64,000 bases of DNA from Chromobacterium haemolyticum (GTDB lineage Bacteria; Pseudomonadota; Gammaproteobacteria; Burkholderiales; Chromobacteriaceae): contig NZ_MUKU01000006.1 of NCBI RefSeq assembly GCF_002081825.1, positions 62,001-126,000 on the forward strand, written 5' to 3'. Numbering within the stretch: position 1 is the stretch's first letter; every line of letters starts with the position of its first letter. Below the pieces are notes generated by a model, which worked only from the letters and a program-made list of their open reading frames with translations, did no database searches and had not been told where the DNA came from. Below are positions 20,020 through 26,901 of this stretch, piece by piece. The translations under genes and the position numbers were made by a program.

Positions 20020-20769
20020 ATGAAAGTTCTAGTCGCTGTGAAACGCGTTGTGGATTACAACGTGAAGGTTCGGGTCAAGGCCGACGGCACTGACGTGGAT
20101 ATCGCCAACGTCAAGATGTCGATGAACCCGTTTGACGAAATCGCGGTGGAAGAGGCGGTGCGTCTCAAGGAAGCCGGCAAGGTCAGTGAAATCGTCGCGG
20201 TGTCACTGGGCATGAAGCAATGCGAGGAAACGCTGCGCACCGCGCTGGCGATGGGCGCGGATCGCGCCATTCTGGTGGAAACCGATGTGGAGCTGCAGCC
20301 GCTGGCTGTGGCCAAACTGTTGAAAGCCGTGGCGGAGAAAGAACAGCCGCAGCTCTTGATCGTGGGCAAGCAGGCGATTGACGACGACGCCAATCAAACT
20401 GGCCAGATGGTGTCCGCGCTGTTGGGCTGGGGCCAGGGGGCTTTCGCCTCCAAGGTGGAACTGTCGGCCGAGACCGTAGATGTCACTCGCGAGATCGACG
20501 GCGGTTTGGAAACCGTCAAGCTGCGTCTTCCTGCGGTGGTCACTTCCGACCTGCGCCTGAACGAGCCGCGTTTTATCAAGCTGCCCAATATCATGGCGGC
20601 CAAGAAAAAGCCGCTGGACAAGACCACGCCGGCGGAACTGGGCGTGGACGCGGCTCCCCGTCTGAAGACGTTGAAGGTGGCGGAGCCTTCCAAGCGCAGC
20701 GCCGGCATCAAGGTGGCCAACGCCGCCGAGCTGGTCGCCAAACTGAAAACCGAAGCAAAGGTGCTGTAA
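20020..20769 (+). CDS. etfB: Electron transfer flavoprotein beta subunit
   Basis: Small subunit of the soluble FAD/AMP heterodimer that takes electrons from acyl-CoA dehydrogenases and passes them to ETF-ubiquinone oxidoreductase. It has 249 residues. N-terminal [17 protein letters not shown] and the family signature around [20 protein letters not shown] are typical. A GGAGG site precedes the ATG. It is 3 bp from etfA and followed by an acyl-CoA dehydrogenase gene, so the electron donor is encoded in the same cluster. Confidence 0.97.
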   Translation: MKVLVAVKRVVDYNVKVRVKADGTDVDIANVKMSMNPFDEIAVEEAVRLKEAGKVSEIVAVSLGMKQCEETLRTALAMGADRAILVETDVELQPLAVAKLLKAVAEKEQPQLLIVGKQAIDDDANQTGQMVSALLGWGQGAFASKVELSAETVDVTREIDGGLETVKLRLPAVVTSDLRLNEPRFIKLPNIMAAKKKPLDKTTPAELGVDAAPRLKTLKVAEPSKRSAGIKVANAAELVAKLKTEAKVL

Positions 20770-20772
20770 GCC

Positions 20773-21705
20773 ATGGCCATTCTCGTTATCGCTGAACACG
20801 ACAACCAGAGCCTGAAAGCAGGCACCCTGAATACCATTACCGCCGCCGCCAAGCTGGGCGAAGTGCACCTGCTGGTGGCTGGCCATAACGCCGCCGCCGC
20901 CGCCGAGGCCGCCAAGAGCGTGGCCGGCGTCGCCAAAGTGCTGCTGGCCGATGCCGCGCACTACGCGCACGGCCTGGCGGAGAACCTGGGCGCGCTGGTG
21001 TCCGGCCTGGCCAAGAGCTACAGCCACGTGCTGGCGCCGGCCTCTTCCTTTGGCAAAAACCTGCTGCCGCGCGTGGCCGCGCTGCTGGACGTGGCGCAGA
21101 TCTCCGAGATCGTCGCCATTGAGTCCGCCGATACCTTCGTGCGGCCCGTCTACGCCGGCAACGTGCTGGCCACCGTGCAGTCCGCCGACCCGATCAAGGT
21201 CATCACCGTGCGCACCACCGCCTTCGACGCGGCGGGCCAGGGCGGCTCCGCCGCGGTGGAGGCCGTGGCCGCGGCCGCCGACGCGCAGCTGTCCAGCTTT
21301 GTGGGTCAGGAACTGACCAAGTCCGATCGTCCGGAACTGGGCTCGGCCAAGGTCATCGTTTCCGGCGGCCGCGCGCTGGGTTCTGAGGAACAGTTCAAGG
21401 CGGTGATCGATCCGCTGGCGGACAAGCTCTCCGCCGCCGTAGGCGCTTCCCGCGCCGCGGTGGACGCCGGCTACGCGCCAAACGACTACCAGGTGGGTCA
21501 GACGGGCAAGGTGGTGGCGCCGCAGCTGTACTTCGCGGTCGGCATTTCCGGCGCGATCCAGCACTTAGCCGGCATGAAGGACTCCAAGGTGATCGTCGCC
21601 ATCAACAAGGACGAGGAAGCGCCTATTTTCCAGGTGGCGGATTACGGCATCGTCGGCGATCTGTTCACCGTGGTGCCGGAGTTGATGGCCGAGTTGTCCA
21701 AATAA
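20773..21705 (+). CDS. etfA: Electron transfer flavoprotein alpha subunit
   Basis: FAD-binding large subunit, 310 residues. The C-terminal FAD domain carries the family signature [19 protein letters not shown], then [20 protein letters not shown] and [20 protein letters not shown]. It pairs with EtfB immediately upstream. Codon use here is strongly GC-biased, as in the following dehydrogenase. Confidence 0.97.
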   Translation: MAILVIAEHDNQSLKAGTLNTITAAAKLGEVHLLVAGHNAAAAAEAAKSVAGVAKVLLADAAHYAHGLAENLGALVSGLAKSYSHVLAPASSFGKNLLPRVAALLDVAQISEIVAIESADTFVRPVYAGNVLATVQSADPIKVITVRTTAFDAAGQGGSAAVEAVAAAADAQLSSFVGQELTKSDRPELGSAKVIVSGGRALGSEEQFKAVIDPLADKLSAAVGASRAAVDAGYAPNDYQVGQTGKVVAPQLYFAVGISGAIQHLAGMKDSKVIVAINKDEEAPIFQVADYGIVGDLFTVVPELMAELSK

Positions 21706-21921
21706 TCCCGGATCCGCGCCGCGAGTCTCTCGCCGGCGCGGACAGCGGGCCGGGCGAGCCGCCCGGAACAATAATATTCAGCCGGCAACGCCCGCGCGCA
21801 GTCATCGGCCCGATGCGGGCCGGACCCGCCGCGGCGCTTGCCGGCTTTTTCATGTCTGCGAATAGAAACCGATTGCCGGCGGCAGAGGCAATCCCAGCCA
21901 TCCAAACACGAGGAGAAGGCG

Positions 21922-23703
21922 ATGATTTATCAAGCACCGATCAAGGACATTCAATTCGCGCTCAACGAGCTGGCCGAGCTGCCGGCCGTCTGCGGCCTGC
22001 CGGGCTATGGCGAGTGCTCGGTGGAACTGGTGGACGCTATTTTGGAAGAGGGCGCCAAGTTCGCCGAGGGCGTGTTGGCGCCGATCAACAAGCAAGGCGA
22101 TCAGGGCGCAAAATGGCGCGACGGCGAAGTCAGCGCCGCGCCTGGCTTCAAGGACGCCTGGCGGCAATACGTCGAGTCCGGCTGGGTGGGCCTGCGCGCG
22201 CCGGAGGCCTACGGAGGTCAGGGCATGCCGGCCCTAGTGGCCACCGCGGCCGAGGAGATGTGGTGTTCCGCTAACCTGGCCTTCTCGCTGGCGCCGCTGT
22301 TGACGCTGGGCGCGATCGAGGCCATTCATCATCACGCCTCGGAAGAACTCAAGAGCGTCTATCTGCCGCCGATGTCCAGCGGCGCCTGGACCGGCACCAT
22401 GAATTTGACCGAGCCTCAAGCCGGTTCAGACCTGGCCCAAGTGCGCAGCAAGGCGATGCCGCAGGCCGACGGCAGCTATCGCGTCAGCGGCCAGAAAATC
22501 TTCATCACCTGGGGCGAGCACGATATGGCGGACAACATCGTCCATCTGGTGTTGGCCCGCCTGCCGGACGCGCCGGCGGGGGTGAAGGGCATCTCCTTGT
22601 TCATCGTGCCCAAATTCCTGGTCAACGCCGATGGCAGCCTGGGCGCGCGCAACGACGTGCGCTGCGTGTCGCTGGAGCACAAGCTGGGCATCCACGGCAG
22701 CCCCACCGCGGTGATGAGCTTCGGCGACCAGGACGGCGCGGTCGGCTATTTGGTCGGCGAAGCCAACAAGGGCCTGAACTATATGTTCACCATGATGAAC
22801 CATGCGCGTCTGGGCGTGGGCATCGAAGGCCTGGCGGTGTCGGAGCGCGCCTACCAGAAGGCGGTGGAATACGCGCGCGAACGGGTACAGAGCCGTGCCG
22901 TGGGTTCGCCCGATCCGTCCGGCGTGGCCATCATCCAGCATCCGGACGTGCGCCGCATGCTGCTGACCATGCGCGCCCAGGTGGAGGCGCAGCGCGCGCT
23001 GGCCCTGTATACCGCGGCGGCGCTGGACCGCGCCGCGCGCCATCCGGTGGCGAGTGAAAAAGCTCGCAACCAGGCGCTGGCCAATTTCCTGATCCCCATC
23101 GTCAAGGGCTGGAACACCGAGCAGGCCAATGAAATCACCAGCCTGGCGCTGCAGGTGCACGGTGGCATGGGATATATCGAGGAAACCGGCGTAGCGCAGT
23201 ACTATCGCGACGCGCGCATCACCGCCATCTACGAAGGCACCACCGGCATTCAGGCGTTGGATTTGATCGGCCGCAAGACCGCGGGCGAGGGCGGTGTCAC
23301 CGCGCGCGCCTTGCTGGAAGAAGCCGCCGGCTGCGTGGCCAAGCTGCGCGCCGCCGGGCTGGCCAGCCCGGCGGACAATCTGGACGAAGCGGTCAAGCAG
23401 GCGCGTCGCAGCGTCGATTTCATCCTGGCCACCTTCGCCGGACAGCCGCAACGGGCGGCGGCCGGATCCGTGCCCTTCCTTAAGCTGATGGGCATTGTGC
23501 TGGGTGGCTGGCAGATGGCGCGCGCGGCGCTGATCGCCAAGGCCAAACTGGGCGAGGCCGACGCGGATCAAGACTTCCTCAACGCTAAGCTGGCCACCGC
23601 GCGCTTCTACGGCGAACATCTGCTGCCGCAGGCGGGCGGCTTGGCGGCCGCCATCGTTGACGGCGCGGACAGCGTGCTGGAGATGGACGAAGCCTGGTTC
23701 TGA
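21922..23703 (+). CDS. Acyl-CoA dehydrogenase (large, about 65 kDa type)
   Basis: FAD enzyme of beta-oxidation with 593 residues, longer than the 380-residue classical type because of an extra C-terminal domain. The flavin motif MNLTEPQAGSDLAQVRSK, GQKIFITWGEHDM and the catalytic-glutamate region DARITAIYEGTTGIQALDL are seen. The start at 21922 has a GAGGAG site; the longer upstream frame is not supported. Electrons would go to the EtfBA pair upstream. The likely substrates are medium- or long-chain acyl-CoAs, but chain length cannot be read from the sequence. Confidence 0.93.
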   Translation: MIYQAPIKDIQFALNELAELPAVCGLPGYGECSVELVDAILEEGAKFAEGVLAPINKQGDQGAKWRDGEVSAAPGFKDAWRQYVESGWVGLRAPEAYGGQGMPALVATAAEEMWCSANLAFSLAPLLTLGAIEAIHHHASEELKSVYLPPMSSGAWTGTMNLTEPQAGSDLAQVRSKAMPQADGSYRVSGQKIFITWGEHDMADNIVHLVLARLPDAPAGVKGISLFIVPKFLVNADGSLGARNDVRCVSLEHKLGIHGSPTAVMSFGDQDGAVGYLVGEANKGLNYMFTMMNHARLGVGIEGLAVSERAYQKAVEYARERVQSRAVGSPDPSGVAIIQHPDVRRMLLTMRAQVEAQRALALYTAAALDRAARHPVASEKARNQALANFLIPIVKGWNTEQANEITSLALQVHGGMGYIEETGVAQYYRDARITAIYEGTTGIQALDLIGRKTAGEGGVTARALLEEAAGCVAKLRAAGLASPADNLDEAVKQARRSVDFILATFAGQPQRAAAGSVPFLKLMGIVLGGWQMARAALIAKAKLGEADADQDFLNAKLATARFYGEHLLPQAGGLAAAIVDGADSVLEMDEAWF

Positions 23704-23724
23704 AACCGTGTTAGGCCGTTGGTA

Positions 23725-23753
23725 AAAGTCGCGCTATAAGCGCGACTTTTTTT
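23725..23753 (+). terminator. Terminator after the acyl-CoA dehydrogenase
   Basis: Stem AAAGTCGCGC/GCGCGACTTT followed by seven T. The base composition turns AT-rich directly after it. Confidence 0.9.
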
Positions 23754-23961
23754 GTTATTTATTAAATATATTTATTTAATGTGAGTGGATATCAGATGAT
23801 TTAATGTTTATGTTGTTATGTTGATGCGATTTTAAAAGATTGGATAAGTTTGGTTGACTTTGATGGCTTTTCTGACCTCAAATGGAAAGTGCATCTCATT
23901 GCTATTGATAATTGGTCAATGTGATTGCATTGTTATTGAATTTATCTAATCAGGAGGTTTT

Positions 23962-24339
23962 ATGTTCAAGTTAGGACTAAGTATAATTTTAACCATGTCT
24001 GCCCTTTTTGCCTCCTCGGCTGTATTTTCCGCTCCATATCTTGGGAATATTTTAAGCAGAGCTAATTGTGCGACATTTAATGAGTCGGTAACTTGGGATC
24101 CAAGAGGAACTGGGCACTCAGCCTATGTTGAGTCTCATCAGCGAGATAGAGCTTCTGGCCGGGTGGATGTATTAAGGTCGCCAAGTCCCTACTCGAGTAG
24201 TTGGAGGCATTATGCTGGGAGGAATGTGTTGAACTCAAACTTCAGCATTCAAGGATGGCACTGGGAGCGCTTGGATAATAATAGTCAGGTTTCTTTTAGG
24301 ACTATTGCCGCAACTGGTTGCAATCCAGGTGATTGGTGA
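23962..24339 (+). CDS. Small secreted protein of unknown function
   Basis: A 125-residue protein I do not recognise. It has a clear signal peptide (about residues 1-23, ending AVFSA) and a perfect AGGAGG ribosome site. The mature part is about 100 residues, rich in Ser, Arg, Asn and Trp, with two cysteines (NCATF and GCNPGDW) that could form a single disulfide joining its ends. No repeat or membrane segment follows the signal. Its codon use is AT-rich, unlike the genes on both sides, which suggests acquisition by transfer. A toxin, inhibitor or adhesin-like role is possible but unsupported. Confidence 0.7.
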   Translation: MFKLGLSIILTMSALFASSAVFSAPYLGNILSRANCATFNESVTWDPRGTGHSAYVESHQRDRASGRVDVLRSPSPYSSSWRHYAGRNVLNSNFSIQGWHWERLDNNSQVSFRTIAATGCNPGDW

Positions 24340-24352
24340 ATTATATGAATAT

Positions 24353-24377
24353 CCCGCGTCATTGTTAATGACGCGGG
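24353..24377. repeat. Perfect 11-bp hairpin between two islet genes
   Basis: CCCGCGTCATT and AATGACGCGGG flank a 3-base loop. No T-run follows, so it may be a weak terminator, a message-stabilising hairpin or a protein site. It is GC-rich inside an AT-rich islet. Confidence 0.6.
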
Positions 24378-24398
24378 ACTTGATCGGAGGGTTTGCTT

Positions 24399-25004
24399 AT
24401 GAAGACCGTTCTGATATTGTTTTTGTTTGTCTTTGTAGGGGTGTGGTTTTTAAAGGGGGAAGATAAAAATTTGAAACAGTCTTTTTCAGGGAAAAGTGTG
24501 GTAAATGGGCTGGTGAATAAGGTTGAAGCAGATCAGATGGGTGGGGGTAAACCGGTTGTGGCTAGTTTGTTAAAGTCTTGGGCTCCAGATTTTGATGAAC
24601 CTAGTGCTGAGGTTTTATTGACCTCAATAGCTTCCTCTAACTATCCTGAAGAAATGAAAAAAGAATTTAGAAAGTCATCTGATAATTTAAAAATAAAGGG
24701 TAGCTTTAGCGGTGGTAAGGTGACGCATGAGTTTGTTAGCGATGATTTTTTAAAGCGAAGAGCTTTAGAGCTTGGTGGGGTGGAGGGCGTGAGAAAAAGG
24801 CTAAGCTACTCTTCAGTTGATCTTGCTCGTGTGTTGCCGGATATGGATATTGTCGGGGCAGATCGCACAGGTGTTTTTACCCCCGAAAAGGGATGGGGGG
24901 CTGCATTCTATTTATTGAGTGAGAGAAATGGTGTGAGACGAATTGAATTGAGTGAAATTTACTTGGGTAATAATGATACGAGTGTTCGGCGGTTTTTCCG
25001 ATAA
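24399..25004 (+). CDS. Membrane-anchored protein of unknown function, probably frameshifted
   Basis: A 201-residue open frame with a GGAGG ribosome site 8 nt before ATG 24399. An N-terminal hydrophobic anchor (KTVLILFLFVFVGVWFL) is followed by a polar, Lys/Ser-rich domain likely outside the inner membrane. The frame ends soon after LGNNDTSVRRFFR. Beyond the stop, the +1 frame continues with protein-like sequence (SDNVNDYIAGAPATVERLYD). Removing one T from the TTTTT run at about 24993-24997 would join both parts into a protein of about 271 residues ending at 25215. Either a mutation, a sequencing error or a true +1 frameshift explains this. I recognise no family. Confidence 0.6.
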   Translation: MKTVLILFLFVFVGVWFLKGEDKNLKQSFSGKSVVNGLVNKVEADQMGGGKPVVASLLKSWAPDFDEPSAEVLLTSIASSNYPEEMKKEFRKSSDNLKIKGSFSGGKVTHEFVSDDFLKRRALELGGVEGVRKRLSYSSVDLARVLPDMDIVGADRTGVFTPEKGWGAAFYLLSERNGVRRIELSEIYLGNNDTSVRRFFR

Positions 25005-25215
25005 TGTGAATGATTATATTGCCGGCGCTCCAGCAACCGTTGAGCGTCTGTATGACTCAAACAAGAAGGAAATTATCAATGTACATTGGTCGAGTGGCGG
25101 TAGAGATTTTTCGATCAGTACTCTGAATATGAATAGAGCGGAGGCGATGGCGATTGCAGAGAAAATCAGTCTAGATGTAAAAAAGGTCAATGAGCAGAAT
25201 GGAAGCAGGCAATGA
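24998..25215 (+). pseudogene. Out-of-frame C-terminal part of the preceding unknown gene
   Basis: About 72 residues in the +1 frame relative to the preceding gene (SDNVNDYIAGAP to KVNEQNGSRQ). There is no ribosome site at the nearest upstream ATG (24952), which lies inside the previous coding frame. Composition (NVHWSSGGRDFSISTLNMNR, then an amphipathic helix EAMAIAEKISLDVKKV) looks like genuine protein. Its stop overlaps the next start by ATGA, which suggests this frame is really translated and coupled to the downstream gene. Confidence 0.5.
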
Positions 25216-25529
25216 GGCCGAAATTAGGAGTGAGGTTGGGTTTGTGGGTGGGTTGGCTTTGCTTGTTATTATCGGTAGGGGCTTTTGTGGCCAGTTTGGC
25301 TTTTACGCCTGCTATTTTCGCAGCTTTGCTTGCTTTGTGTGGAGCTATTGGCTCTATGTGGGCAGGGGGGGGGAGAGTTGCAATATTGATCGTGTATTTT
25401 TCCCTTTCAACGGTTCTCGCTAGTCCATTTTGGGGGGAGAGCACACCATTCTGGCTGATCTCTCTGCTTCTCTTCGTTGGTATGGGCTTGTTAGTGGCAC
25501 TCTGTTTTCATTATGTAAAAGGCAAGTAG
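25212..25529 (+). CDS. Small polytopic membrane protein of unknown function
   Basis: A 105-residue protein with three or four hydrophobic helices (GLWVGWLCLLLSVGAFVASL, PAIFAALLALCGAIGSM, AILIVYFSLSTVLASPF, PFWLISLLLFVGMGLLVALC) and a short basic tail (HYVKGK). Its ATG overlaps the preceding stop (ATGA), so it depends on translation through the region that looks frameshifted. AT-rich codon use matches the two upstream islet genes. I cannot assign a family; a partner of the membrane-anchored protein upstream is a reasonable guess. Confidence 0.6.
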   Translation: MRPKLGVRLGLWVGWLCLLLSVGAFVASLAFTPAIFAALLALCGAIGSMWAGGGRVAILIVYFSLSTVLASPFWGESTPFWLISLLLFVGMGLLVALCFHYVKGK

Positions 25530-25710
25530 TTTCTATTATTTGTATCGGTATTGATGAGTCATCATGGTTGACTATCAGGATTGTACTGAAGCGTTGCATC
25601 ATCCTTCCTTGAAGAGGGGCTTGCAGTGTCTTGACTTGCTCACATGGCTGCCGTACCCATATCAGCTATCCAATGTATGTCGAGCGTGGTGAGGGCTAAC
25701 ACTGAGAGCG

Positions 25711-25792
25711 CCGCTTCGAAGTTCATGTGCTGTGCAGCTAGCTACTTTCTCCCTTTTCTCGCTCTCTGTTCGCGAGACTTTGAACCGGTTCC
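25711..25792. repeat. Inverted-end repeat element, partial copy 2
   Basis: Shares the right-hand part of the element found at 12519-12660 and 57470-57609: CGCTTCGAA, TCATGT, a TTTCTC block and the end CGCGAGACTTTGAACCGGTTC. No matching left arm is visible within 150 bp, so the copy is probably truncated. Confidence 0.55.
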
Positions 25793-26103
25793 AAGCCCAA
25801 GCTTGCTGCGAGTCGACACGCCGCGGCGTTTTTGCATGGCCGTGCGGGCAAGAGCGATTCTTGCATGAGCTTGTAATCAGGCTTTGAGATAATGGAAAAG
25901 ACCTTGTTGTGGGTTGCTGCGGCGCGGCATCAAAAACTGTTTGTCATTAAAAATATTTTGCCGCATAGTGTTTGCACCGCCCCTTGCTACGGGCGGTATG
26001 CGAAATCAGGCGGAAAAATAGTTCTTAATAGAAGAATTAATCGCATGGCGCGCTGATATTCGCTTGAATATTGCCTGGCTATGCAATTCGGTCTTTTTTT
26101 GGA

Positions 26104-26132
26104 TTGACCGTATCCTGATGGCGTGCAAATAA
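26104..26132 (+). promoter_or_regulatory. Candidate promoter of the gsp operon
   Basis: TTGACC (26104-26109), a 17-bp spacer and AAATAA (26127-26132). It is the best sigma-70 match in the 250 bp before gspC, leaving a leader of about 125 nt. The -10 element is weak. Confidence 0.35.
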
Positions 26133-26263
26133 TCCGCTGCATGACTCACAGCCAAGCTCGAGCCAAGTCCCGGCCGATCCCATCGCGGCGCGAGGCGCCC
26201 GCTTGAACTTGGCCGCAAGGTCCGCGCTTAGATTTCAAGAATGAATACAGAAGCCAGGATGCA

Positions 26264-26890
26264 ATGAAGCAAGTGGTCCATTGGAGTGAAAAGGGGAAGC
26301 GGTTGTTGCCGTCGGCGGCGACGCTGGGGCGTCTGGTCGCCGCTTTGCCTTGGCTGGCGCTGGCAAGCGCCGCCGTGTGGCTGGGTACGGTCGCCGCGCC
26401 GTTGCTGGGGCCCGCCGCCAAGCAGTGGCGAGGCTTAAGCGAGCCGGCGCCGCAGTCCGCCGCCGCCAATGTGGCGATGGCGCACTGGTTTGGCGAGCCG
26501 GTGGCGCAACAAGCCGCGGCTTTGCCGCCGGTCAAGTTGATTGGTGTGTACGCGCCGCAGACTTCCGGCGTGCCCGGCTTCGCGGTAATAGACGACAATG
26601 GCCGTTCGGTGGCCTTGTTGCTGGGCAAGACGACGCCGGATGGCTGGGAACTGGCGCAGATCACCGCCTCCGGCGTGCTGATGCGTTCCGGCGGCAGCGA
26701 GCAGTTCGTGCCCTTGGTTGAACGCGTGCCCGGTGCGGGCGCCGTTGTCGGCGGCAATGCCCCGCCGGCGATGCCGCCGCCGATTTCTCCTCCTTCCCAG
26801 GCCCCCGTTTCTCCCCCCGCCGTGGTCCCTGTGAATCCTGAAACCCCGCCGCAACCTGGGCTGGATTCCGCCAGCATGGTTCGCCAATAA
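26264..26890 (+). CDS. gspC: Type II secretion protein GspC (short form)
   Basis: Inner-membrane clamp protein linking the platform to the secretin, 208 residues. A short cytoplasmic start is followed by one membrane helix (PWLALASAAVWLGTVAAPLL) and the homology region, seen as PVKLIGVYAPQTSGVPGFAV with VALLLGKTTPDGWELAQI. After about residue 150 the protein is a Pro/Val-rich tail (PPAMPPPISPPSQAPVSPP) and lacks the PDZ or coiled-coil end of longer GspC proteins. It heads the gsp operon, 11 bp before gspD. Confidence 0.88.
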   Translation: MKQVVHWSEKGKRLLPSAATLGRLVAALPWLALASAAVWLGTVAAPLLGPAAKQWRGLSEPAPQSAAANVAMAHWFGEPVAQQAAALPPVKLIGVYAPQTSGVPGFAVIDDNGRSVALLLGKTTPDGWELAQITASGVLMRSGGSEQFVPLVERVPGAGAVVGGNAPPAMPPPISPPSQAPVSPPAVVPVNPETPPQPGLDSASMVRQ

Positions 26891-26901
26891 GAAGACTGAA
26901 T

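Larger units (their letters stand above)
25530..26263. other. Long intergenic region upstream of the type II secretion operon
   Basis: 734 bp with no supportable gene; the short open frames have no ribosome site or coding-like composition. It holds a partial copy of the inverted-end repeat (25711-25792), the palindrome CGCCGCGGCG near 25820, the hairpin ACCGCCC/GGGCGGT near 25976-25996 and a promoter-like pair at 26104-26132. AT-rich segments alternate with GC-rich ones, as expected at an islet junction. Confidence 0.5.

Noticed and set aside
25644-25868. Open frame of 74 codons in the gap before gspC
   Set aside because: It crosses the partial repeat copy and has no start signal.
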